In this document: piece by piece, positions 26,979 through 37,310 of the stretch
Layout of the letters: each line of letters begins with the position of its first letter
Position numbering within the stretch: position 1 is the stretch's first letter
Assembly: GCF_012927645.1 (NCBI RefSeq)
Contig: NZ_JABBMT010000007.1
Location: forward strand, 62,001-126,000
Length of the DNA stretch: 64,000 bases
Reading direction: 5' to 3'
Source of the DNA: Pseudoalteromonas arctica
GTDB taxonomy: Bacteria; Pseudomonadota; Gammaproteobacteria; Enterobacterales; Alteromonadaceae
The notes under the pieces: model-generated
What the model was told of the DNA's origin: nothing
What the model saw: only the letters and a program-made list of their open reading frames with translations
The model's database searches: none
Translations under genes and position numbers: made by a program

Positions 26979-28109
26979 TTATCTTAATTTATCTACTACG
27001 TTAACAATCGCAGCTAACGTGTCTTGGCCAAATTGATACGAACGGCGATCTGACCAACCATAATCTGGATCGGGTAAGTCATTATTATCTTTAAATGGCA
27101 TTTCAACTGTGTAAGTCAGTGCTTTAAACTCCTCAGCGGTTGCTGATGAGCCCACGGTTAAGTTAGCTTGACCAGGCTCATCTTTCGGGTAGCCGTGGAC
27201 ATCTTGAAACTCAGGCGTCACTATGTGCAATGCCGCTTTAAAACTATCCTCTAAGTCTTTTAAGCGCGCATCATAGCTTGGGATACCTTCACTACCGGCT
27301 ACAAAGTTATATGGAATCGCTTCATCTCCGTGAATATCAAGATGCATATCAACCCCAGTCTCACGCATTTTATTTAGCACTAAATATACTTCAGGGCTAT
27401 TTTCCATGCTAGGAGCTTGCCATTCACGATTTAAATTCACGCCTTTTGCGTTAGTACGTAAATGCCCGCGCGCACTGCCATCAGGGTTCATATTCGGTAC
27501 GATATAAAATACCGCTTTTGATAACAATGCTGCGCCATGGGGGTCTTCATCGTCTAATAGCTTATGTAGTACACCTTCAACAAACCATTCGGCCATTGTT
27601 TCGCCTGGATGTTGACGGGCTGTGATCCAAATCGTTTTTTTGTTTTCATCACTTTCGCCACCAATGCGCAGTACGCTCATATCACGGCCATCAAGTGTTT
27701 CACCTAAGGTTTCTAGCTGACACGCTTCTTGGCTTTGTGCCCACGTGATCAGATCTAAATGGCGTTCGTAGCTGTATGGTGCAAAGTATGCAAAATAAAC
27801 GCTACCGCATTCTGGTTCAATTTCAAATGATAACGTGCCATCAGCATAGTTTGAAGGTACACGAAACCAGGTTTGACGATCATACGATGCAACTGCCTGA
27901 TAACCTTCCCAACCGTCAGGATAAGCTGAATTTTCAAGGTTATTGATATGTAATTTATGGTTTTGAAAAGGCGTTGTTTCTAAACGGAAATGGAACCATT
28001 GAAAAAAATCAGATAAATGATCTTTATTGATCTCAAGTTGGATATTAAGTGGATCGGTCGCGGCAATGACCTTGATATTACCACTGTCAAAATTACTGGT
28101 GATTTTCAT
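26979..28109 (-). CDS. M14-family zinc carboxypeptidase (cytosolic type)
   Basis: A 376-residue protein. The N-terminal beta-rich domain (about 1-120, with WFHFRLETTP and WFRVPSNY) is the one that precedes the peptidase in AGBL/CCP-like cytosolic carboxypeptidases. The peptidase domain has RQHPGETMAEWFVEG (HxxE zinc ligands), NMNPDGSARGHLRTNAKGVNLNREW, the third ligand in DIHGDEAIPYNFV, and TYTVEMPF with the catalytic glutamate. No signal peptide is present. It probably trims peptides or C-terminal residues; the substrate is unknown. Confidence 0.88.
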   Translation of the reverse strand: MKITSNFDSGNIKVIAATDPLNIQLEINKDHLSDFFQWFHFRLETTPFQNHKLHINNLENSAYPDGWEGYQAVASYDRQTWFRVPSNYADGTLSFEIEPECGSVYFAYFAPYSYERHLDLITWAQSQEACQLETLGETLDGRDMSVLRIGGESDENKKTIWITARQHPGETMAEWFVEGVLHKLLDDEDPHGAALLSKAVFYIVPNMNPDGSARGHLRTNAKGVNLNREWQAPSMENSPEVYLVLNKMRETGVDMHLDIHGDEAIPYNFVAGSEGIPSYDARLKDLEDSFKAALHIVTPEFQDVHGYPKDEPGQANLTVGSSATAEEFKALTYTVEMPFKDNNDLPDPDYGWSDRRSYQFGQDTLAAIVNVVDKLR

Positions 28110-28251
28110 TTTATTAAACCTATATATGAAAAATTAATCGCTAAGCAATCGCTGTAAGTTCGAAATTAAATAACGCCCCAATGTGATGAACGCATTGTTA
28201 TTAAAATGTAGCCTACCACATGGCTTGGATTTTGAAAAAACATTCATAACT

Positions 28252-28277
28252 AAAAAGCCAGCGAATGCTGGCTTTTT
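28252..28277. terminator. Terminator after the GAPDH gene
   Basis: AAAAAGCCAGC (28252-28262), loop GAAT and GCTGGCTTTTT (28267-28277) give an 11-bp stem with T-runs on both strands, 26 bp after the GAPDH stop on the minus strand. Confidence 0.9.
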
Positions 28278-28302
28278 GTAAATATTTTTAAGCTATTGCC
28301 TA

Positions 28303-29745
28303 TTAACGCGGTAAGCTTGGGAATGAAACCTCAGCCATATCGCGCATACAACGCACAACTTGGCAGCTGTAACCAAACTCATTATCATACCAAACATAAA
28401 GTACAACACGGTTGTCATCAACGATAGTGGCGGTTGAATCAACCACCCCCGCATAACGACTGCCAACTAAGTCAGTAGACACAATCTCAGTAGACGCTGT
28501 GTAATCAATTTGGTCGCGTAACTCTGAATGCAGAGCCGCATGGCGTAAGAACGAGTTTAACTCTTCAACCGTGGTGCTGGTCGCAAGGTTTAAGTTCAAA
28601 ATAGCCAGAGACACATTCGGTGTAGGTACACGGATTGCGTTACCCGTTAATTTACCTTCCAGCTCTGGTAATGCTTTTGATACCGCTTTAGCTGCACCAG
28701 TTTCAGTAATAACCATATTAAGTGCTGCAGCACGACCACGGCGATCGGCTTTATGATAGTTATCAATCAAGTTTTGATCATTGGTGTACGAGTGAACTGT
28801 TTCAACGTGACCATTGTTAATACCAAACTTATCATTAAGTGCTTTTAATGTTGGTGTGATTGCGTTGGTGGTACAGCTTGCTGCACAAACAATTTTATCT
28901 TCAGGTTTAATATCGTGATTATTAACACCGTATACGATGTTTTTGATATTGCCTTTCGCCGGTGCTGTTAATAATACTTTTGCAGCGCCTTTTGATTTTA
29001 AATGTAAGCCAAGGCCTGCTTCGTCTTTCCAGATCCCCGTGTTATCAACGATCAATGCATTGTCGATACCATACGATGTATAATCAATTTCATCCGGAGA
29101 GTTAGCATAGATAACTTGAATGTAACTGCCATTGGCTTTAATTGCATTACGTTCTTTATCGATGGTGATTGAGCCATTGAAAGGACCATGAATTGAATCA
29201 CGACGTAATAGACTTGCACGCTTTTCAAGATCGCCGTCTTTACCACCTCGAACAACGATTGCACGCAAGCGTAAATCCGCATAAGGGCCTGATTTTTCAA
29301 TTAGCAAACGCGCTAATAAACGACCGATACGACCAAAACCATATAACACCACATCGCGTGGTTCTTTGGCTTGTGAGTTTACAATTTCAGCTAACTCGTC
29401 GTTTAAATATTCTTCGATAGAACGACCATTTGCAGCATCATTAAATAAATAACCATAAGCCAGTTTACCGATATCGATACGTGCAGAGTTTAAATCCATT
29501 TTGCTAATAGCTTCTAAAAACGGAAAGCTTTCGCGTAAGCGCAATTTAGTGCCTTCAAACTGTGCCACGGTTTTATGAGATTTGATGATATCAATGGTAC
29601 TGGCATTGACGAGCGGACGGCCATATACCGCAATTTCAATACCGCGATTACGATAAAGCTTACCAATGATAGGCTGCATGCTTTCTGCGTAATCTTGGCG
29701 TTCTTGCCAACTATTTGTGTATTCTAACTCGTGAGATGAGGTCAT
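28303..29745 (-). CDS. Glyceraldehyde-3-phosphate dehydrogenase, long form
   Basis: A 480-residue protein. Residues from about 125 form the usual GAPDH: VVLYGFGRIGRLLARLL is the NAD-binding loop, CAASCTTNAITPTLKALND contains the catalytic cysteine, and VHSYTNDQNLIDNYHKADRRGRAAALNMVITETGAA and WYDNEFGYSCQVVRCM follow. Ahead of it is a helical extension of about 120 residues (SWQERQDYAESMQPIIGKLYRNRGIE...) found in the long GAPDH variants of Pseudomonas and marine gammaproteobacteria. The role is glycolytic or gluconeogenic; which direction is favoured cannot be told. Confidence 0.88.
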   Translation of the reverse strand: MTSSHELEYTNSWQERQDYAESMQPIIGKLYRNRGIEIAVYGRPLVNASTIDIIKSHKTVAQFEGTKLRLRESFPFLEAISKMDLNSARIDIGKLAYGYLFNDAANGRSIEEYLNDELAEIVNSQAKEPRDVVLYGFGRIGRLLARLLIEKSGPYADLRLRAIVVRGGKDGDLEKRASLLRRDSIHGPFNGSITIDKERNAIKANGSYIQVIYANSPDEIDYTSYGIDNALIVDNTGIWKDEAGLGLHLKSKGAAKVLLTAPAKGNIKNIVYGVNNHDIKPEDKIVCAASCTTNAITPTLKALNDKFGINNGHVETVHSYTNDQNLIDNYHKADRRGRAAALNMVITETGAAKAVSKALPELEGKLTGNAIRVPTPNVSLAILNLNLATSTTVEELNSFLRHAALHSELRDQIDYTASTEIVSTDLVGSRYAGVVDSTATIVDDNRVVLYVWYDNEFGYSCQVVRCMRDMAEVSFPSLPR

Positions 29746-29921
29746 TTTATTTACCTAATTAAACAATTTTTGAACGGATAGCCATAAAGCGTATTGAATT
29801 TTGAGAGCAACACACCTCAATGGGCTTTGCTATTCTAATTTAAACTAACTTTATTCTCCACTGTTAGAGAGCAATTCATTACGCTAGAATAATAAGGTGA
29901 TTATAAAGGTGAGATTAAGGG

Positions 29922-30722
29922 ATGTTACTAAGAGCAAGTGTTTTACTGAGTTTATTGGCATTAACTGGGTGTGAAGAACCCTTGACACTTGCAAAGGTGT
30001 GTAAAGAAACCCCTGGTTTATGTAATGATTTAAATACGGATAGTCACTGTAAAGCACAGCGTGCTGACGTGATCATGGCGCGTTATCATGAATACAAACA
30101 ACCGACAGACGATAACAAATATCTATTATTAAAGGGCTTTGAAAAATACGATAAATGCGTATCGCTGGCGGCAAAAATTGAGCATATCAAATTAAAAGAC
30201 AAAACCACCTCCCGCGTTGAAGCGCATTTAACGAGTATGAAAGAAATGACACGGTTATTTCAAGATACCAAAAATACTAATCACCCAGGTTTGTTGTATT
30301 ATCACTGGTCACGCAATAATGACCAATCGGCTCTAACTAAATTACTTGCGCTTGAAAACGACCCGAGTGCCACTGAGGACGCTGAAATCCAGTTCTTCTT
30401 AGCTAGCTACTATATTAAGTTTGATGAAGAGAAGACCATAGATTTACTGTATAAAACGTTAGAGCTAAACAAAGCTGAGCAAACTCCAAACCCTGAAATA
30501 TTCACCACCTTGACCAGTTTGTTTTATAAGCAGCAAAAATATAAGCATGCTTATACATTTGCAAAAATTGCGCAGCTTTCTGGGATAACCAATGTTGAAA
30601 TATTCCCAATTGAACAGCGGCTCACAGCAACAGGAAAAAACCTGAGCGGATTAGATACCCTCGCACAACAAACCTACGCCAGTATTCAAGCTGGGCAGTT
30701 TGTTTCACCTCGGGATTTTTAA
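29922..30722 (+). CDS. DUF2989 lipoprotein
   Basis: A 266-residue lipoprotein (lipobox LTGC near residue 17). EPLTLAKVCKETPGLCNDLN and MARYHEYKQPTDDNKYLLLKGFEKYDKCVSLAAKIEHIKLKDK are typical of DUF2989, an outer-membrane lipoprotein family of Vibrio/Shewanella/Pseudoalteromonas with TPR-like helices in the C-terminal half. The function is unknown. The gene is convergent with ihfA and shares its terminator. Confidence 0.8.
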   Translation: MLLRASVLLSLLALTGCEEPLTLAKVCKETPGLCNDLNTDSHCKAQRADVIMARYHEYKQPTDDNKYLLLKGFEKYDKCVSLAAKIEHIKLKDKTTSRVEAHLTSMKEMTRLFQDTKNTNHPGLLYYHWSRNNDQSALTKLLALENDPSATEDAEIQFFLASYYIKFDEEKTIDLLYKTLELNKAEQTPNPEIFTTLTSLFYKQQKYKHAYTFAKIAQLSGITNVEIFPIEQRLTATGKNLSGLDTLAQQTYASIQAGQFVSPRDF

Positions 30723-30750
30723 TCACGTATAAACTTAGTTTATAGAAAAG

Positions 30751-30776
30751 AAAAAGGCAGCTGACGCTGCCTTTTT
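30751..30776. terminator. Bidirectional terminator (DUF2989 gene / ihfA)
   Basis: AAAAAGGCAGC (30751-30761), loop TGAC and GCTGCCTTTTT (30766-30776) form an 11-bp perfect stem with T-runs on both strands, between convergent genes. Confidence 0.9.
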
Positions 30777-30780
30777 AAAT

Positions 30781-31074
30781 TTATTTGCTCGTACCAACTT
30801 CAACACGAGTTTTGAGCTTTTGACCCGGTCGAAAGGTGACGACGCGTCGTGCCGAAATAGGGATATCTTCCCCAGTTTTCGGGTTACGGCCAGGCCTTTC
30901 TTTTTTATCACGAAGATCAAAGTTACCAAATCCAGAGAGCTTAACCTGCTCGCCTTTTTCAAGCGCTGAGCGGATTTCTTCAAAAAACGCTTCAACTAAA
31001 TCTTTGGCATCCTTTTTATTGATCCCCAATTTTTCAAATAGGTGTTCAGCTATGTCGGCTTTAGTAAGCGCCAT
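30781..31074 (-). CDS. ihfA: Integration host factor subunit alpha
   Basis: A 97-residue DNA-bending protein. [49 protein letters not shown] and [29 protein letters not shown] match IhfA; the RNPKTGE proline arm is intact. It dimerises with IhfB and bends DNA at specific sites. Two bases separate it from pheT, the same pheS-pheT-ihfA order as E. coli. Confidence 0.97.
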   Translation of the reverse strand: MALTKADIAEHLFEKLGINKKDAKDLVEAFFEEIRSALEKGEQVKLSGFGNFDLRDKKERPGRNPKTGEDIPISARRVVTFRPGQKLKTRVEVGTSK

Positions 31075-31076
31075 AT

Positions 31077-33464
31077 CTAGTCCCTCAACGATGCATTAAA
31101 CTGTTCGGCCAGTGCGGCCACCACGTTATCAACTACTAGATTGATATCTTTCTCTTCGAGCGTTCTATCAACCGCTTGCAGTGTTAGAGCAATCGCCAAA
31201 CTCTTATAATTTGGCTCAATACCTTTGCCCTTATACACATCGAATAAGTTTAGGTCAACCAATTGATTTCCGCCAACTTTTTCTATCACTGATAAAATAT
31301 CGCCAGATTTCACCTGTTCTTCCACTAAAATAGCGATGTCGCGGCGGTTTGAAGGGAATTTCGAAACCCCAGCTGCCTCTGGTAAATTTCTTTTTTCAAT
31401 AGCTGACATTTCAATTTCAAATACATAAGTCGCATTATTGATATCTAACGATTTTTGTACTTGGGGGTGAATAGCACCAAAGAAACCAACCTTTTTACCT
31501 TCAACATAAATCACCGCAGATTGACCTGGATGTAAGCCATCTGCTTGCTCTGCTTTGATTTCAAAACGCGTTATATCATTGGTTAATGAAAGTAATGCTT
31601 CAACATCACCTTTTAAGTCATAAAAATCAACGGTGCGCTTTTCTTCAACCCAATGTTCACCATGTGCCAGACCAGTAATCGCCCCACCAATAACTGCAAC
31701 TTGGTTTACGCCATTTTCTGCGTTTTCATCACGTAGAAATTTAAGGCCATGCTCAAATAAACGAATACGTGGCTGCTGACGATTTTGGTTATACATGACT
31801 GATGCAAGCAAACCCGGCATAAGGCTCACACGCATTGCCGACATTTCAATCGAAATTGGATGTGGTAAAACCAGTGCGTTACTGTCTGGGTGCAAAATAG
31901 CCTGCGCTTTAGGATCAACAAAGCTGTAAGTGATCGCTTCTTGATAACCACGAGTCACGAGTGTATTGCGAAATTTGCTCACTGCAATATTGGCTTCATT
32001 ATGGGTGGTCATTTTTAATTTAGCAGTCGGTGCTATGTTTGGAATACTGTTGTAACCATATACGCGAGCAACTTCTTCAATTAAGTCTTCTTCGATACGA
32101 ATATCAAAACGGTAGCTTGGTACATCTGCACTCCACACACCATCAACAATTTTCACATCAAGCCCTAAACGGGTTAAAATGTCGGTTACTTTCGCATCTT
32201 CAATATGATGACCAATAACACGGTCTAAACGCGCACGACGAAGACGTACTTCAGTGACCTTAGGAAGCTTATCTTTTGCAACTGCTTCAACTACAGGACC
32301 TGCTTGACCGCCTACTATCTCAAGCAATAAGGCTGTTGCACGTTCCATTGCATCATGTTGCAGCGCAAAATCCACACCACGCTCATAACGATGTGATGCA
32401 TCTGTGTGTAAACCATAACTACGAGCTTGTCCGGCAATTGCAACTGGGTTGAAAAACGCACTTTCTAATAAAATATCAGACGTTTTCTCAGTTACACCCG
32501 ATTGCTCACCGCCAAAGATGCCGGCAATCGCCAATGCTTTATTGTGATCGGCAATAACCAGTGTTGATGCATTTAGCTTTGCTGTGTTGCCATCTAGTAA
32601 TACCAGCTCTTCACCAGCATTAGCGCTACGTACTTTAATGCCGCCTTCAATGGCATTTAAATCAAATGCGTGCATTGGGTGGCCAAGTTCAAGTAATACG
32701 TAGTTAGTTACATCAACCACAGGATCAATTGAACGTACACCACTGCGGCGTAGTTTTTCTACCATCCAAAGTGGCGTTTCAGCGTCTAGGTTAATACCTT
32801 TGATCACACGACCTAAATAACGTGGGCAGGCTTCATCGTTGACCAGGTCAATTGATACTTTATCGTCAATCGTTGCTGCAACCGCTGGTATTTCTAGGGC
32901 TTTAACATCAATACTGTTAAGTACACCCACTTCACGAGCGATGCCTTTAATACCTAAACAGTCACCACGATTCGGGGTTAAATCAACATCAATGATGTTG
33001 TCATCCAAGCTCAAATATTCACGCAAGTCAGTGCCTACGGGGGCATCCAGTGGCAACTCCATGATGCCATCACCTTCTTCGCTAATACCCAGCTCAACAA
33101 ACGCACACAACATACCATTTGATGGTTGACCACGCAGCTTGGCTTTTTTAATTTTGAAGTCGCCCGGTAATACAGCTCCAACCGTTGCCACAGCAACTTT
33201 AATACCTTGGCGACAATTTGGCGCACCACATACAATATCTAAAAGCTCGCCGCCACCGACATTGATTTTGGTTACACGCAGTTTATCTGCATCGGGGTGT
33301 TGCCCACATTCAACCACTTCACCAACAACAATGCCGTTAAATTCGGCGGCAGCGGGCTCTACGCCATCGACTTCAAGGCCGGCCATCGATAACTGTTCCG
33401 AAAGAGCCTGCGTGTCAATTGCAGGATTAACCCACTCTCTTAACCACTTTTCACTAAATTTCAT
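31077..33464 (-). CDS. pheT: Phenylalanine-tRNA ligase beta subunit
   Basis: A 795-residue protein, exactly the E. coli length. It has the N-terminal EMAP/tRNA-binding domain ([23 protein letters not shown]), the B3/B4 editing region ([20 protein letters not shown]), the B5 domain and the C-terminal anticodon-binding domain ([14 protein letters not shown]...[11 protein letters not shown]). It forms the alpha2-beta2 enzyme with PheS, whose stop is 15 bp upstream. Confidence 0.97.
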   Translation of the reverse strand: MKFSEKWLREWVNPAIDTQALSEQLSMAGLEVDGVEPAAAEFNGIVVGEVVECGQHPDADKLRVTKINVGGGELLDIVCGAPNCRQGIKVAVATVGAVLPGDFKIKKAKLRGQPSNGMLCAFVELGISEEGDGIMELPLDAPVGTDLREYLSLDDNIIDVDLTPNRGDCLGIKGIAREVGVLNSIDVKALEIPAVAATIDDKVSIDLVNDEACPRYLGRVIKGINLDAETPLWMVEKLRRSGVRSIDPVVDVTNYVLLELGHPMHAFDLNAIEGGIKVRSANAGEELVLLDGNTAKLNASTLVIADHNKALAIAGIFGGEQSGVTEKTSDILLESAFFNPVAIAGQARSYGLHTDASHRYERGVDFALQHDAMERATALLLEIVGGQAGPVVEAVAKDKLPKVTEVRLRRARLDRVIGHHIEDAKVTDILTRLGLDVKIVDGVWSADVPSYRFDIRIEEDLIEEVARVYGYNSIPNIAPTAKLKMTTHNEANIAVSKFRNTLVTRGYQEAITYSFVDPKAQAILHPDSNALVLPHPISIEMSAMRVSLMPGLLASVMYNQNRQQPRIRLFEHGLKFLRDENAENGVNQVAVIGGAITGLAHGEHWVEEKRTVDFYDLKGDVEALLSLTNDITRFEIKAEQADGLHPGQSAVIYVEGKKVGFFGAIHPQVQKSLDINNATYVFEIEMSAIEKRNLPEAAGVSKFPSNRRDIAILVEEQVKSGDILSVIEKVGGNQLVDLNLFDVYKGKGIEPNYKSLAIALTLQAVDRTLEEKDINLVVDNVVAALAEQFNASLRD

Positions 33465-33479
33465 GTTATTTCTTCACTC

Positions 33480-34475
<996 letters not shown>

Positions 34476-34611
34476 TCACAGAAGGTGATTTAAGTAATAG
34501 CTAATGATAACTGAAAGCAATGGCTAGATTCCAGACCTTATAACAATCTTATTGAATTCTTTCCCATTCTGGCTCAGCAAAATAGAAAGTTAAATGATTT
34601 TGTAGAGAAAA

Positions 34612-35322
34612 CTAGAGTTTTAGAGTGGATTTTATGAAAGGAATAGTCAATTTACGCTGCGCAGCCATCGATGCATGGTCAAGTTTATCAAGCACATCAA
34701 GTAACGCTCGCATATCACGACTCAAACGCGTTAATAAAAAGCGCGCACATTCATCACTGAGCTCAAGCCCGCGCATATTGGCACGCTTTACTAAAGCTTC
34801 GGCTTTATCATCATCACTCATGGAACGAATTTGAAATGTTGTACCCCACTTTAATCGTGACTCAAGATCCGGCAGACTAATATTTAGCATGTCAGGGAGT
34901 AAATCTGCGGTAACGACAAGGCACTTACCTGGTTCGTTAAAACGGTTAAAAAAATTAAATAGGGCTTTTTCCCACGCATCGTTACCTGCCACTAAGTGCA
35001 CGTCATCAATACACAGTACATCAAGCGTATCTAAGCCATCGAGTACCATAGGACCAAAATCAATCACTTCGCGCATTGATAACAGCATAGTCGATAAACC
35101 ATGCTCTTGAGCATGAATACAGGTTGCATACAGTAAATGCGATTTACCTGAATCCCCTAAGCCACACAAATAAGTATATTGAAAAGTGGTTGCTAAACTT
35201 TTAAAGGCATTTTTTAAATGGCTCACTTCCAGTGAATTTTCACCACCAAAATAAGAGGCAAAGGTTTCATCATCCGGTAACGTCACCGGCAATGCCATTT
35301 GCACCTGCTCTATTGCCGGCAT
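34612..35322 (-). CDS. hda: DnaA regulatory inactivator Hda
   Basis: A 236-residue AAA+ protein homologous to DnaA domain III. The Walker A-like loop is GLGDSGKSHLL, Walker B is VLCIDDVHLVAG, and sensor-type RLSRDMRALLDVLDKLD is near the C-terminus. The N-terminal EQVQMALPVTLPDDETFASYF contains the QxxLPL/F-like clamp-binding motif (QMALPV). Hda with the sliding clamp stimulates DnaA-ATP hydrolysis after initiation. The ATG at 35322 overlaps the preceding stop (TAATG). Confidence 0.93.
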   Translation of the reverse strand: MPAIEQVQMALPVTLPDDETFASYFGGENSLEVSHLKNAFKSLATTFQYTYLCGLGDSGKSHLLYATCIHAQEHGLSTMLLSMREVIDFGPMVLDGLDTLDVLCIDDVHLVAGNDAWEKALFNFFNRFNEPGKCLVVTADLLPDMLNISLPDLESRLKWGTTFQIRSMSDDDKAEALVKRANMRGLELSDECARFLLTRLSRDMRALLDVLDKLDHASMAAQRKLTIPFIKSTLKL

Positions 35323-36377
35323 TACAAACCAACCCATTGATATTCTAAATCGTCTTGCACCGCCACAGGGTAAAACGCATGGGGGTCTACAAAAGGTTGA
35401 AAAGCGCGGTCGAGCTCTAAGGCTTTTTGTAAATCATGCAAACTGCCAGTATGATTTATCGCAAAACTAACCACATCAGTGGTACGAGAACGAATTGTCA
35501 CTCGGGTAACCACGCTCAAGCTCTGTAGCTGACGTTTAGCCAGCTCAATATCGACAAAGTTAGTGGTGCCTTTTAATTTAAATACCGCTTGGGCAAGCTG
35601 CGTTGTTGAATTTGGATCAACCGCATATTCATTGGCCAAGCCTGCCGCTAAACTATCAATCATTAAAGCTATGGCTTGTTGTTTATCACCGGTTACTCTG
35701 TTTGCTTCAAACATCTCATCGTTAGTAAAACGCCAATCCAGTAACCATGCCTCACTGTCTGGCTGTTTATATAATCGTGCAGTCACACTGCGCTCAGCAC
35801 TATAACGACTTGATGCCTGCTCTACTGGCGTAGAGAAATTCCCCCACACCTCAGGTATTCCCACTAATGCGCGGTCTTGTAAATCAAGTAATGGCACCAC
35901 GACAGGCAAACCACGTCGCGCTGCGGTACTGTAAATAAGTTGCTCTAACTGCGGGTAGCTTTCTTGGGTAACAAGTTCGCGACGCCAGTTGTCTTCAATG
36001 GCAAGCCAAATTGCCACTAGCGGACGACGTGTCCCCCATAATGGTAAATTAAGGTCTTTGACGAGTGCGTTAATTTTGTTTGCTTCAAACTTAACCACGA
36101 GATTAAGCTGACCATTGGCTTTTTCGTCATATTCAAATTTGAGCATGTAATCTGATATATCTTTACTACGTCGCTGAGCTATTGGGTTTTTGTCCGCATT
36201 TGGATCGCCACTAACCTTAACCAATACATTAAGCAACGCTTCACGGCTGGCACTGAGTCGAGCATCGCGCGATTTATCAGATACTTTTAATACGTCCTGA
36301 TATAGATCAGTAACTTCAACCGCAGTTGCAGCGAAACTTAGGAGAATGGAAGCAATAACTATAAGTAATCTAGACAC
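35322..36377 (-). CDS. DUF2066 periplasmic protein
   Basis: A 351-residue protein with a signal peptide (LLIVIASILLSFAATAVE). SASREALLNVLVKVSGD, YMLKFEYDE and LWGTRRPLVAIWLAIED are hallmarks of DUF2066, a family often found just upstream of hda in marine gammaproteobacteria. No catalytic motif is evident. It is translationally coupled to hda through a TAATG overlap. Confidence 0.82.
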   Translation of the reverse strand: MSRLLIVIASILLSFAATAVEVTDLYQDVLKVSDKSRDARLSASREALLNVLVKVSGDPNADKNPIAQRRSKDISDYMLKFEYDEKANGQLNLVVKFEANKINALVKDLNLPLWGTRRPLVAIWLAIEDNWRRELVTQESYPQLEQLIYSTAARRGLPVVVPLLDLQDRALVGIPEVWGNFSTPVEQASSRYSAERSVTARLYKQPDSEAWLLDWRFTNDEMFEANRVTGDKQQAIALMIDSLAAGLANEYAVDPNSTTQLAQAVFKLKGTTNFVDIELAKRQLQSLSVVTRVTIRSRTTDVVSFAINHTGSLHDLQKALELDRAFQPFVDPHAFYPVAVQDDLEYQWVGL

Positions 36378-36600
36378 AGGGCATTAGTTCTTGGTTTTAA
36401 ACTGATTTGATCCTAATTCAAAGCTCCCAACAAAGCAAAAATATATTTGTTAAAACTCACTTACAAATCAGAGATAAACGGAGCTTTATCGCGAGTGCTC
36501 ACAATCTCATGATCGCGCTTAACCATCCCAAATTGGTTTCTAACGCTTTCGAAAACCATTACTATTGCGCATTCTATTACAGCAACTAACGGATGCTAAC

Positions 36601-37218
36601 ATGCTCGACTTCGCAGTGCTGGGGGTATTTATACCCACTTTCTTTTTTGTCTCTATTACACCAGGGATGTGTATGACTTTAGCCATGACCTTAGGAATGA
36701 GTATTGGCGTGCGCAGAACTATATGGATGATGATTGGCGAATTACTTGGCGTTGCTATTGTGGCTGTTGCAGCAGTTGCAGGAGTGGCAAGTATCATGCT
36801 CAACTACCCGACTCTTTTTAGCGTATTAAAATGGCTCGGTGCAGGTTATTTAGTCTACATTGGCATTTCAATGTGGCGAGCAAAAGCAACCATCAAATTA
36901 GGCGCAGACAGTGAATTAAAAGTATCTCGTCAAGCGCTATTCTCACAAGGGTTTATCACCGCAATTGCCAATCCTAAGGGCTGGGCGTTTATGATTTCCC
37001 TGCTACCGCCGTTTATAAATATTGACTACGCGATTGCGCCACAACTGAGTATGTTAGTCGCCATTATTATGCTCAGCGAGTTCACTTGTATGATGCTCTA
37101 TGCCACTGGCGGTAAAAGTTTACGGCTGTTTTTAAACCAAGGTGACAATATCAAGTGGATGAACCGCATCGCTGGCAGTTTGATGGTCGCGGTTGGTATT
37201 TGGTTAGCAGTTAGTTAG
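36601..37218 (+). CDS. LysE-family exporter
   Basis: A 205-residue protein with six hydrophobic helices, from the ATG at 36601. FIPTFFFVSITPGMCMTLAMTLGMSIGVRR is the LysE/RhtB signature near the N-terminus, and GFITAIANPKGWAFMISLLPPF is the second conserved block. The family exports amino acids; the substrate is not known. The frame extends 12 codons upstream, but the ATG fits the family N-terminus. Confidence 0.88.
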   Translation: MLDFAVLGVFIPTFFFVSITPGMCMTLAMTLGMSIGVRRTIWMMIGELLGVAIVAVAAVAGVASIMLNYPTLFSVLKWLGAGYLVYIGISMWRAKATIKLGADSELKVSRQALFSQGFITAIANPKGWAFMISLLPPFINIDYAIAPQLSMLVAIIMLSEFTCMMLYATGGKSLRLFLNQGDNIKWMNRIAGSLMVAVGIWLAVS

Positions 37219-37241
37219 CGGCCAACTAAGCACAAGACTCA

Positions 37242-37271
37242 CGCGCAATATTCACGACTGAATATTGCGCG
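37242..37271. terminator. Hairpin after the LysE-family gene
   Basis: CGCGCAATATTC (37242-37253), loop ACGACT and GAATATTGCGCG (37260-37271) form a perfect 12-bp stem. No T-run follows, so it may be an inefficient terminator or an mRNA-stabilising hairpin between two convergent genes. Confidence 0.5.
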
Positions 37272-37310
37272 CTAAATTTATATCTCTGTTATATCAGCGT
37301 TTAATCGCTA